The notes under the pieces: model-generated
Seen by the model: only the letters and a program-made list of their open reading frames with translations
Databases searched by the model: none
What the model was told of the DNA's origin: nothing
Shown: piece after piece, positions 1 through 6,521 of the stretch
Numbering within the stretch: the first letter of the stretch is position 1
Layout: each line of letters begins with the position of its first letter
Position numbers and translations under genes: made by a program
Assembly: GCA_012512545.1 (NCBI GenBank)
Contig: JAAZDZ010000357.1
Location: 1 to 11,850 of the forward strand
From: Alcaligenaceae bacterium
GTDB taxonomy: Bacteria > Pseudomonadota > Gammaproteobacteria > Burkholderiales > Burkholderiaceae_B
Length of the DNA stretch: 11,850 bases
Reading direction: 5' to 3'

Positions 1-633
1 CCCTTTATGGCGTGCGCGGAACTCAGCATTTGCCAGGGCGTGCGGGCGCGGCTGTTCCGCATTTCCTTTTCGGGCGAGCTGGCGTATGAACTGGCCGTTC
101 CCGCCCGCTATGGCGATTCCCTGATGCGGGTGCTGATGGAAGCGGGCAGGGAATTCGATGTCACGCCGTATGGCACCGAAGCCCTGGGTGTGTTGCGCAT
201 TGAAAAAGGCCATGCCGCCGGGCCGGAACTCAACGGCCAGACATCCGGCATTCATCTGGGCCTGGGGCGCATGGTGTCGCGCAAGAAGGACAGCATTGGC
301 GCCGTCATGTCGCGGCGTCCGGCGCTGGAAGACGCAGCCGGGCACCGCATGACAGGTCTGCTGCCGGTTGACGGACAATCCGCCATTCCCGCAGGCGCCC
401 ACCTGTTCGAGGAAGACGCGGCGCATGACATGAAAAACGATCTGGGCTGGGTCTCGTCGGCGGCCTGGTCGCCCCATATCGGCGGGCCGATTGCCCTGGC
501 CTTTCTCAAGGGCGGCGATCAGCGCCTGGGGGATACGCTGCGCGCGGTCAGCCCGCTTGATGGCGTGAATATCCAAGTCCGGGTGGTCTCGCCGGTCTTT
601 ATTGATCCCGAAGGAGAAAGGCTGCGTGTCTGA
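1..633 (+). CDS. soxA: Sarcosine oxidase alpha subunit, C-terminal part (5' end outside window)
   Basis: This is the last 210 residues of the large (usually about 1000-residue) alpha subunit of heterotetrameric sarcosine oxidase. The enzyme oxidatively demethylates sarcosine to glycine, passes the one-carbon unit to tetrahydrofolate and makes H2O2 in the cytoplasm. The visible part matches the C-terminal GcvT-like (aminomethyltransferase) folate-binding region: the FSGELAYELAVP stretch near residue 22, PYGTEALGVLRIEKGH near residue 56, and ELNGQTSGIHLGLGRMVSRK followed by an IG...RRPAL element. The frame is open from base 1, so the N-terminal NAD/FAD domains lie upstream of the window. The call is strengthened by soxG and purU directly downstream, the classic soxBDAG-purU order. 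The stop overlaps the soxG start by 8 bases, implying coupled translation. A lone GcvT-like or dimethylglycine-dehydrogenase-type protein is the main alternative, but the neighbours argue against it. Confidence 0.95.
   Translation, partial: PFMACAELSICQGVRARLFRISFSGELAYELAVPARYGDSLMRVLMEAGREFDVTPYGTEALGVLRIEKGHAAGPELNGQTSGIHLGLGRMVSRKKDSIGAVMSRRPALEDAAGHRMTGLLPVDGQSAIPAGAHLFEEDAAHDMKNDLGWVSSAAWSPHIGGPIALAFLKGGDQRLGDTLRAVSPLDGVNIQVRVVSPVFIDPEGERLRV
611..616 (+). promoter_or_regulatory. Ribosome binding site deciding the soxG start
   Basis: AAGGAG lies inside the last codons of soxA, nine bases before a GTG at 626. It supports GTG 626 over the in-frame upstream TTG at 602, which has no comparable site and would add eight residues that do not look conserved. 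Confidence 0.75.
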
Positions 634-1198
634 TTTTCATTTGACTCAAGTCACCGCCCTGGGCGGCGCAGCGCCTCGCGAAGAACGCATTGGTGAACTG
701 CTGATCAGAGAAAACGCCGATGTGGCCCTGGCCTCGGTGGCGGGGCGCTCAGGCCAGTTGCCCGCCATGCTTGCAGCGGCCAGACAGTATCTGGGGCAGG
801 AGCTGCCCGGCCCGCAATGCATGACGCTGACCGGGCCGGTGCGGGCCTGGTGGGCCGGCCCGGAACAATGGCTGTTTGAAGCGCCGCTTGCCAGCCACGA
901 ACTGCTGGCCGACGATCTCAAACAGCTTTTCGGCCAGAAGGCATCCATTACCGAACAGACCGGGGGCTGGTGCGCGTTTGAAATCACGGGGCCGCGCTGC
1001 ATGGACCTGTTCGAGCGCCTGTGCAACGTTGATATCCGTGTCTTAAAATCCGGGGCTGCGGTGCGATCATCCATTGAGCACATGAGCTGTTTTGTTTTGT
1101 GCAATCACCCTGGCCAGTCCTACAGCATCCGTGGTCCTGGCTCCTCGGCGCTTTCCTTGTACGAGGCCCTGCTTGGCGCGGCCCGTTCCATCGCCTGA
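626..1198 (+). CDS. soxG: Sarcosine oxidase gamma subunit
   Basis: This is the 190-residue gamma subunit of heterotetrameric sarcosine oxidase, a small subunit needed for the alpha-beta-gamma-delta complex. Its fold is related to GcvT, but it has no recognised catalytic site of its own. Family features visible are the middle GPVRAWWAGPEQWLFEAP segment, the TEQTGGWCAFEITGPRCMDL segment around residues 108-127, the LERL/VD-like FERLCNVDIRVL, and the C-terminal SIRGPGSSALSLYEALLGAARS. I chose GTG 626 because AAGGAG sits nine bases upstream and the protein then begins MSDFHLTQVTALGG. It overlaps soxA by 8 bases and is followed by purU after 30 bases. The length fits the family (roughly 180-210 residues). 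Nothing appears broken. Confidence 0.93.
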   Translation: MSDFHLTQVTALGGAAPREERIGELLIRENADVALASVAGRSGQLPAMLAAARQYLGQELPGPQCMTLTGPVRAWWAGPEQWLFEAPLASHELLADDLKQLFGQKASITEQTGGWCAFEITGPRCMDLFERLCNVDIRVLKSGAAVRSSIEHMSCFVLCNHPGQSYSIRGPGSSALSLYEALLGAARSIA

Positions 1199-1228
1199 TT
1201 CTGAATTTTCATATAGAGGTTTGTTTTC

Positions 1229-2113
1229 ATGAGCACTTTTGTCTTGACCGTCACGTGCAGGTCAACCCGGGGCGTTGTCGCTGCCATTGCAGGCTATCTG
1301 GCGGACAACGGCTGCAACATCTCGGACAGCGCACAGTTTGACGATCAGGAAAGCGGCAGGTTTTTCACGCGCATCACTGCCCAGAGCCAGACGGGAGCCG
1401 GTTTGCAGGCATTGCACGACGGCTTTCGCGATGTCGCCCAGAAGTTCGGTATGACTTATCACCTTCATGATGCCGCCGAAAAAATGAAAGTGCTGATCTT
1501 TGTTTCGCGCTTCGGTCATTGTCTGAACGACTTGCTGTATCGCTGGCGCATCGGCGCCCTGCAGGTTGATATTGTCGGCGTGGTGTCCAACCACCTGGAT
1601 TTCCAGAAAACCGTGGTCAACCACGATATTCCCTTCCATTACATTCCCGTCACCAAGGAAAACAAGCCCCAGGCCGAGGCCCGGCAAATGGAAATCATTC
1701 ATCAGACCGGCGCCGAACTCATTGTGCTGGCCCGCTACATGCAAGTGCTGTCAGATGAAATGTGCCAGGCCATGTCGGGCCGCATCATCAACATCCACCA
1801 TTCTTTCCTGCCCAGTTTCAAAGGGGCCAAGCCGTACCAGCAGGCGTATATGCGCGGCGTGGAACTGATGGGCGCGACATCGCATTATGTGACATCCGAT
1901 CTGGATGAAGGCCCCATCATCGAGCAGGACATTGCCCGGGTAACCCACGCCCAGTCGGTCGAAGACTATGTTTCACTGGGCCGCGACGTTGAAAGCCAGG
2001 TGCTGGCCAGAGCCGTGCATGCCCATATTCACCGGCGTGTTTTCATCGACGGCGAAAAAACCGTGGTATTCCCTGCCAGTCCGGGCAGTTACGCGGCGCA
2101 CCGGGTCGGCTAA
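1229..2113 (+). CDS. purU: Formyltetrahydrofolate deformylase
   Basis: PurU hydrolyses 10-formyltetrahydrofolate to formate and free tetrahydrofolate. Beside sarcosine oxidase this regenerates the folate acceptor and disposes of surplus one-carbon units. The 294-residue protein has an N-terminal ACT-type regulatory domain (residues 1 to about 80, beginning TFVLTVTCRSTRGVVAAIAG) and a formyltransferase-fold catalytic domain from about residue 87 (KVLIFVSRFGHCLNDLL). The expected Asn-His-Asp catalytic triad is present: N188 and H190 in INIHHSFLPSFKGA, and D226 in SDLDEGPIIEQD. The ACT variant with STRG and DSAQFDD resembles the subgroup found in sarcosine and C1-utilisation operons (my recollection of the family). 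The ATG at 1229 has AGAGG at 1215-1219. Length is normal for the family (about 280-295). A PurN-type glycinamide ribonucleotide transformylase is excluded by the ACT domain. Confidence 0.96.
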   Translation: MSTFVLTVTCRSTRGVVAAIAGYLADNGCNISDSAQFDDQESGRFFTRITAQSQTGAGLQALHDGFRDVAQKFGMTYHLHDAAEKMKVLIFVSRFGHCLNDLLYRWRIGALQVDIVGVVSNHLDFQKTVVNHDIPFHYIPVTKENKPQAEARQMEIIHQTGAELIVLARYMQVLSDEMCQAMSGRIINIHHSFLPSFKGAKPYQQAYMRGVELMGATSHYVTSDLDEGPIIEQDIARVTHAQSVEDYVSLGRDVESQVLARAVHAHIHRRVFIDGEKTVVFPASPGSYAAHRVG

Positions 2114-2152
2114 TATTGTTGGCAGTCCATACAAGAACGAGGAGACACTGCT

Positions 2153-2764
2153 GTGCCGCAACCCGATCATATCTGCGCCTACCCGATACCCGATTCAGCT
2201 ACGCTGGATGAAGACCTGCAACAGGTGTTCACCAAGTGCACCGAAAAACTGGGGCTGGTACCCAATGTGCTGGCGACTTACAGCATCCGCCCGCAGCGCC
2301 TGCGCAACTTCATGTCGATGTACAACGAGCTCATGTTCTCCGATTCGGGCCTGAGCAAGCTGGAACGCGAAATGGTGGCGGTGGTGGTGTCCAGCGCCAA
2401 TCGCTGCTATTACTGTCTGGTTGCGCATGGTCAGGCCGTGCGGGCGCTGTCGGGTGATCCCCAACTGGGTGAAATGCTGGTGATGAATTACCGTGTGGCC
2501 CCGCTCGATGCCCGCCAGCGGGCCATGCTGGATTTCGTCTGGAAGCTCACCACCACGCCGGCGGAAGTCGGCCAGGCAGATCGTCAGCGGCTGCACGATG
2601 CCGGTTTCAGCGCCGAAGACATATTCGATCTCTCCGAAACCGCCGCTTTCTACAATTACACCAACCGGATGGCCACGGCTCTGGACATGATCCCCAACCC
2701 CGAATACCACGGCATGGATCGCCCCGAGCCTTTCCAGCCGCCGGTGCCCGCGCCCAAAGCCTGA
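2153..2764 (+). CDS. AhpD-like peroxidase-related protein (CxxC carboxymuconolactone decarboxylase superfamily)
   Basis: This 203-residue protein belongs to the AhpD/carboxymuconolactone-decarboxylase superfamily, in the subgroup usually named 'peroxidase-related enzyme'. The core is SSANRCYYCLVAHGQAVR, with C85, C88 and H92 forming the redox-active C-x-x-C-x-x-x-H site. It is preceded by the family's KLGLVPNVL (32-40), RPQRLRNFMSMYNELM (46-61) and SGLSKLEREMVAVVVSSA (65-82). AhpD-type proteins reduce hydroperoxides or recharge peroxiredoxins, but the substrate of this subgroup is unsettled. The GTG start has a strong GAGGAG at 2139-2144, eight bases upstream. It follows purU by 39 bases on the same strand, so it is probably the last gene of the sarcosine oxidase operon. 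Defence against the H2O2 made there is my inference. It is convergent with the AEC gene (30-base gap), and I see no T-tailed terminator between them. Confidence 0.9.
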   Translation: MPQPDHICAYPIPDSATLDEDLQQVFTKCTEKLGLVPNVLATYSIRPQRLRNFMSMYNELMFSDSGLSKLEREMVAVVVSSANRCYYCLVAHGQAVRALSGDPQLGEMLVMNYRVAPLDARQRAMLDFVWKLTTTPAEVGQADRQRLHDAGFSAEDIFDLSETAAFYNYTNRMATALDMIPNPEYHGMDRPEPFQPPVPAPKA

Positions 2765-2794
2765 TTGGCTTTCCGCCGGGCGGGTCTGCGCCGT

Positions 2795-3730
2795 TCAGCT
2801 GATCAGGGCGATGGCGGCGCTGATGGTAATGAAAGACAGCACCGTGCCCAGCAACAAGGTGGCCGATGCCCGCGCCTCGATGCCGTAGCGCATGCCCAAT
2901 ATGGGGTAGATGCTCAGCATGGGGGCGGCGGCAAACAGCACGCCCGCCTGGCGCATTTCCGGCGTCATGCCCGGAAACAGCACAAAGGCGAGGGCTGTCA
3001 GGGCCGGGTGCAGAATCAGCTTGGCCAATGAAATCGCGGCGGCATCGCCCAGCATGCCGCGGGGCCGCAGGCCGTGCAGATTGCCGCCCACTGCAAACAG
3101 GGCGACTGGCGCCGCCGCCATGGCCAGCATGTCGATCACGCGCAGCGCCACACCCGGCAGAGGGATGCGGAAAGCGGCCAGAAACAGGCCCAGGCAGATG
3201 GCGATCAGCAGCGGGCTGCGCATCAGGCGCTTTGCCGTAAGAGCCAGCCGTTTCAGCTGGCCGGCATCTTCCTGGCCGCTGGCGGAATCCGCAATGGCCA
3301 TGGCCAGGGGAATCATCAGCATGCTTTCCACCAGAATCGTCATGGCGACCGCGCGCGAGGCGGGTTCCGTGCCCAGCACCATGGCGCAGATGGACACCCC
3401 GATGAAACCGCTGTTGGCAGAAGACATGCCCAGGCCCGCCATGCTGCTTTCCGCCAGGTTGGCGCGCCGCAACCAGCGATAGGCCAGCATGCCCAGGACG
3501 AACAACAGCAGCGAAGCCAGCGCATAGCCGCCCAGGAAGTCCACATCCATGGAATCGGCCAGCGGCTTGTTGGCCATGCCGCGCACAATCAGGGCGGGCA
3601 GGGCGATGGTGATGACGAACACGCCCATGCCGCGGGTGGCGTCCTGGCTGATGAGCCGGGTCATCACGCACACATAGCCCAGGCCGATCAGGATGAAGAT
3701 GGGAGCGGTAACGGAGAGGATTTCGAGCAC
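2795..3730 (-). CDS. AEC-family transporter (auxin efflux carrier / MdcF-like permease)
   Basis: This is a very hydrophobic inner-membrane protein of the AEC (auxin efflux carrier) family, whose bacterial members are mostly annotated as malonate or organic-acid transporters; the substrate cannot be read from sequence. With the GTG at 3730 it is 311 residues, beginning MLEILSVTAPIFILIGLGYV, which is the family's usual N-terminus and length. Other family marks are TIALPALIVRGMANKPL (about 41-57), the MSSANSGFIGVSICAMVLG half-site (about 102-120), and repeated long apolar segments to the C-terminus consistent with about ten membrane helices in two halves. No clear Shine-Dalgarno precedes the GTG. 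The only in-frame ATG upstream, at 3847, would add 39 polar residues spanning the intergenic palindrome and is less likely. It is divergent from the ABC operon and convergent with the peroxidase-like gene. Confidence 0.88.
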   Translation of the reverse strand: MLEILSVTAPIFILIGLGYVCVMTRLISQDATRGMGVFVITIALPALIVRGMANKPLADSMDVDFLGGYALASLLLFVLGMLAYRWLRRANLAESSMAGLGMSSANSGFIGVSICAMVLGTEPASRAVAMTILVESMLMIPLAMAIADSASGQEDAGQLKRLALTAKRLMRSPLLIAICLGLFLAAFRIPLPGVALRVIDMLAMAAAPVALFAVGGNLHGLRPRGMLGDAAAISLAKLILHPALTALAFVLFPGMTPEMRQAGVLFAAAPMLSIYPILGMRYGIEARASATLLLGTVLSFITISAAIALIS

Positions 3731-3763
3731 CGCACGATTGTACGTCGAGACATGGCCGCCAGT

Positions 3764-3792
3764 TTTCCATATTTCTTTTCGAAATATGCAAA
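3764..3792. promoter_or_regulatory. Imperfect inverted repeat in divergent promoter region; candidate operator
   Basis: The arms TTTCCATATTTC (3764-3775) and GAAATATGCAAA (3781-3792) pair at 11 of 12 positions around a five-base spacer TTTTC. The inner eight pairs are perfect. The dyad sits in the 141-base region between the divergent AEC and ABC-operon starts, which is visibly richer in A and T than the surrounding genes. Size and symmetry suit a dimeric transcription factor, and the centre contains a T-N11-A arrangement as seen at many LysR-type sites. No regulator gene is present in the window, so the binding protein is unknown. Confidence 0.5.
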
Positions 3793-3871
3793 GAAAATAA
3801 AAATGCTTTGTCTCATAAGGGTCGGGGTTTAAAGTGGAGTCCTGCATACCGGATTAGATGCGTTCCACATC

Positions 3872-4660
3872 ATGAAATTCTCCTTCCAGAATATTGAGAA
3901 GTCCTTTGGCGACCTGCGCGTCATCGAGAACTTCAACCGCGAAATTGATCATGGCGAACTGGTTGCCCTGGTCGGGCCGTCGGGCTGCGGAAAATCCACG
4001 CTGCTGCATATGGCGGCAGGTCTGGAAAAAACCAGCGGCGGCAGCGTGCTGGCCGATGGCAAGGCAATCAGGGGGCCGCACCCGGAACGCACGCTGATGT
4101 TCCAGGAAAATGCCCTGTATCCATGGCTGACCTTGGAACAGAATGTCGCGCTGGCGCTGGAATTCCAGCGCGCCGACAAGCGCCAGGCCCGCGAACTGGC
4201 GCGGCAGTGGCTGGCCAAAGTGCAGCTGGCCGGTTTTGAAGATTACTTTCCCAACCAGGTGTCGGGCGGCATGCGCCAGCGCACGGCCCTGGCACGGGCC
4301 TTTATTTCGCAACCCAAGGCGCTGCTGCTGGATGAGCCCTTTGGCGCGCTGGACGCGCTCACCCGCATGACATTGCAGGACGCCTTGCGGCAGCTGATTC
4401 GCGAAGTCGCGCCCACGGTGCTGCTGGTGACGCACGATGTCGATGAAGCCCTGTTTCTGGCGGATCGTATTCTGGTGTTCAGCCCGCGCCCGGCGGTGGT
4501 GCTCAAGGAATTCAATCTGAGCCACCACGAAAAAACGCACGATCTGTCCGAATTCGCGCCTATGCGCCGTGAAATCCTTGGCTTGCTGGGCATCAGTGCC
4601 GCAGCCGAAACCCATACCTCCGAACCGTCTATTCATATCACCGAGGAAGTTGCAGCATGA
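3872..4660 (+). CDS. ABC transporter ATP-binding protein, nitrate/sulfonate/taurine class (SsuB/TauB-like)
   Basis: This is the cytoplasmic ATPase of an ABC importer, 262 residues. All nucleotide-binding motifs are intact: Walker A GPSGCGKST at 35-43, Q-loop glutamine Q78 in MFQENALYPWL, signature VSGGMRQR at 130-137, Walker B LLLDE at 151-155 with D-loop ALD at 159-161, and switch histidine H188 in LLVTHDVDEA. The LYPWLTLEQNV element and the DEPFGALDALTR stretch are typical of the SsuB/TauB/NrtD group that works with NMT1-type binding proteins. The start is ATG 3872; no good ribosome site precedes it, the nearest GGAG being about 30 bases away. The stop overlaps the next gene's ATG (ATGA), so the two are translationally coupled. 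A gene symbol is withheld because the substrate (sulfonate, taurine, nitrate, pyrimidine or thiamine precursor) cannot be fixed from the ATPase. Confidence 0.93.
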   Translation: MKFSFQNIEKSFGDLRVIENFNREIDHGELVALVGPSGCGKSTLLHMAAGLEKTSGGSVLADGKAIRGPHPERTLMFQENALYPWLTLEQNVALALEFQRADKRQARELARQWLAKVQLAGFEDYFPNQVSGGMRQRTALARAFISQPKALLLDEPFGALDALTRMTLQDALRQLIREVAPTVLLVTHDVDEALFLADRILVFSPRPAVVLKEFNLSHHEKTHDLSEFAPMRREILGLLGISAAAETHTSEPSIHITEEVAA

Positions 4661-5652
4661 AATTCGCACGCACCCTGATTCCGGCCCTGGCGGCCTTTGC
4701 CATTGCAGGCCAGGCTTTCGCAGCCGAGAAGTTGCGCGTGGGCTATCTGCGCGTCATGGATGACGCCCAGGCCATTGCTGCCTACGAAGGCGGCTATTAC
4801 GAAAAACACGGCCTGGACGTCGAACTGGTGGAATTCACCTCGGGCACCGATCTCATCAAGGCCATTGTGGGCGGCCAGCTCGATACCGGCGTGCTGGGCT
4901 TTACCAATGCGGCCTCCTGGTCTTCGCGCGGGGCGGATCTCAAGGTAGTGGGCGGGGCGCAGCACGGTTTCCACGCCATTGTGGTGCGTGAAGACGCCAA
5001 TATCGAAAGCGTGGCCGACCTCAAAGGCAAAACGCTGGCCTCGCAGCGCGAAGGCAGCACGGCTGACACCGTACTGCGCGGCGTAGTGCTGAAGGACGCG
5101 GGCCTGGAGCCGGGCGATGTCAATGTGCTGGGCGTCAGCCCCCAGGTGGCGGTGCAGTCGCTGGTGGGCAACCGGGTGGAAGCCGCTTTCCTGTTTGAGC
5201 CCCAGGCGCGTATTGCCCAGCTGGTGGCCCCTGTGAAGCAGATTTACGAGATCGGCGAAGTCTGGCCTTTCCCATGCATGGTGGTTATTACCTCTGGCGA
5301 TGTTCTCAAAGACCGCAAAGAAGCCGTGTGGAAATCGCTGGATGCGCAGAACGAAGCCATCGAGCTGCTGCAGAACAAGCCGGATGAAGCCGCCAAGCTG
5401 ATCGCTTCCTACTTCATTGCCGAACCCACGCTCAAGACTCTGGACGGCAAGGAAGTGCCCCGTGAAGAAGTCATCAGCGATGCCATCAAAAGCCAGACTT
5501 TCAGCCCCATTCTGACGCCTCAGGAACTTGACCGCATGCAGGAAATCGCTGACATCATGCAGGCCCAGGGCTCGCTCAAGACCCGCGATGGCTCGCGTTT
5601 TGATGTGTCGCAGATCATTGATCTGGAATGGCAGGAAGAACGCAAGCTCTGA
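4657..5652 (+). CDS. ABC transporter periplasmic substrate-binding protein, NMT1/SsuA-like
   Basis: This 331-residue periplasmic binding protein belongs to the same importer. It has a Sec signal peptide (MKFARTLIPALAAFAIAGQAFA, probable cleavage after A22 or A23) and no lipobox cysteine. The mature part begins EKLRVGYLRVMDDAQAI and shows the NMT1/SsuA layout: GGYYEKHGLDVELVEF (about 46-61), TDLIKAIVGGQLDTGVLGF (about 64-82), a hinge-side VADLKGKTLASQREGSTADTV segment and VEAAFLFEPQARIA. These are shared by sulfonate, nitrate, taurine and related binders, so the ligand is unknown. It starts inside the ATPase stop codon and has its own GAGGAA at 4643-4648, eight bases upstream. The permease follows after 24 bases. 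Length is normal for the family (about 310-340). Confidence 0.92.
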   Translation: MKFARTLIPALAAFAIAGQAFAAEKLRVGYLRVMDDAQAIAAYEGGYYEKHGLDVELVEFTSGTDLIKAIVGGQLDTGVLGFTNAASWSSRGADLKVVGGAQHGFHAIVVREDANIESVADLKGKTLASQREGSTADTVLRGVVLKDAGLEPGDVNVLGVSPQVAVQSLVGNRVEAAFLFEPQARIAQLVAPVKQIYEIGEVWPFPCMVVITSGDVLKDRKEAVWKSLDAQNEAIELLQNKPDEAAKLIASYFIAEPTLKTLDGKEVPREEVISDAIKSQTFSPILTPQELDRMQEIADIMQAQGSLKTRDGSRFDVSQIIDLEWQEERKL

Positions 5653-5676
5653 TTGCGGGGTTGCTGACAAGATTCA

Positions 5677-6450
5677 ATGAGCACACAAAAACAGATGTCC
5701 GGCCCGCTGAAGAAAGCGGCCATGCTGGTGGCGATACTGGTGATTCTGCTGATCTGGCAGGCCGCCGCGTGGTCGCTGCCCGACTTTCTCATGCCGGATG
5801 TGCCCGATGTCATTGCGCGGCTGTGGGAAGACATTCAATCGGGCGACTTTCGCAAGGCGCTGAGCGGCAGTCTGACCCGCCTGGGTTTTGGCTACGGTTT
5901 TGCGCTGCTGTTCGGGGTGGGTTTTGGCCTGGCAGGGGCGTTGCTGTTCTTCTTCAGGGAAGTCCTCAAGAACGCCATCATCATTCTGCAGTCCATTCCT
6001 TCCATTGCCTGGGTGCCGCTGTTTCTTATCATGATGGGTTTCGGCAACCTGCCCATGATTGTGGTGATTGCCCTGGCGGCGTTCTTTCCGGCGGCGCTGT
6101 CGGTGATGAATGCCACGGAAAGCGTGCTGGCCGTGCATGTTTCCGCAGCGCGGGTCATGGGCGCCAGCCGCTGGGACATGGTGCGCCGCGTTTACCTGCC
6201 AGCCGTCATGCCGGAACTCATCACCGGGGCGCAGCTGGCCTTCGGCAATGCCTGGCGGGCGCTGATTTCAGCGGAAATGCTGATCGGTTTCGGCCAGGGC
6301 CTGGGGCGTAATCTGGCTTATTCCGGCGAAACAGCCGACATGCTGGGCGTGATGTCCAATATTCTGACCATTGCGATTCTGGCCACGCTGATCGATCAGG
6401 TCTTTCTGGAAAACCTCAAACGCAAGGTCTTGCGTTATCAATATGTTTGA
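5677..6450 (+). CDS. ABC transporter permease, SsuC/TauC-like
   Basis: This is the inner-membrane channel subunit of the importer, 257 residues, in the BPD_transp_1 superfamily. A first membrane helix lies at about 14-32, a second and third in the 70-93 region, then a helix carrying the family's IIILQSIPSIAWVPLFLIMM (about 101-120), and further helices to residue 245. The cytoplasmic coupling (EAA) loop that docks on the ATPase is at about 157-184, with AARVMGASRWDMVRRVYLP. These features place it with SsuC/TauC/NrtB. It has a 24-base spacing from the binding-protein gene and no strong ribosome site, only weak purine runs. It completes a three-gene ATPase, binding protein, permease unit. Only one permease gene is present, as usual for this class, where it acts as a homodimer. 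Confidence 0.93.
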   Translation: MSTQKQMSGPLKKAAMLVAILVILLIWQAAAWSLPDFLMPDVPDVIARLWEDIQSGDFRKALSGSLTRLGFGYGFALLFGVGFGLAGALLFFFREVLKNAIIILQSIPSIAWVPLFLIMMGFGNLPMIVVIALAAFFPAALSVMNATESVLAVHVSAARVMGASRWDMVRRVYLPAVMPELITGAQLAFGNAWRALISAEMLIGFGQGLGRNLAYSGETADMLGVMSNILTIAILATLIDQVFLENLKRKVLRYQYV

Positions 6451-6521
6451 AGAAGCGCTGAATCCAGGCCGGCCGCCTGCCGTGCGGACAGATTCACTGC
6501 GTTTTCAAGTCAGGTGTCATC

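Noticed and set aside
602..625. TTG start at 602 for soxG
   Set aside because: It has no ribosome site, and the AAGGAG at 611-616 is correctly spaced only for the GTG at 626.
2765..2794. Bidirectional terminator in the 30-base convergent gap after the peroxidase-like gene
   Set aside because: There is only a short GC dyad (CCGCCGGGCGGG) and no T-run on either strand, so it is not enough to call.
2607..3791. Minus-strand open frame of 394 codons overlapping the AEC gene and the peroxidase-like gene
   Set aside because: The product is Arg/Pro/Gly/His-rich without membrane segments, while the adjacent frame gives a coherent AEC membrane protein.
3789..3810. Second inverted repeat CAAAG...CTTTG beside the main palindrome
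   Set aside because: Five-base arms 12 bases apart in AT-rich sequence are expected by chance.
3074..3832. Plus-strand open frame of 252 codons opposite the AEC gene
   Set aside because: The product is Gln/His/Gly-rich and low in complexity, a typical antisense shadow of a hydrophobic protein gene.
4633..5670. Minus-strand open frame of 345 codons opposite the ABC binding protein
   Set aside because: It has no recognisable domain, and the plus strand encodes a complete binding protein with signal peptide and operon context.
6451..6521. Regulatory structure in the gap between the ABC permease and the downstream solute-binding protein
   Set aside because: Only a GGCCGGCC self-complementary octamer and a ribosome site are seen; there is no clear promoter or hairpin with a U-run.
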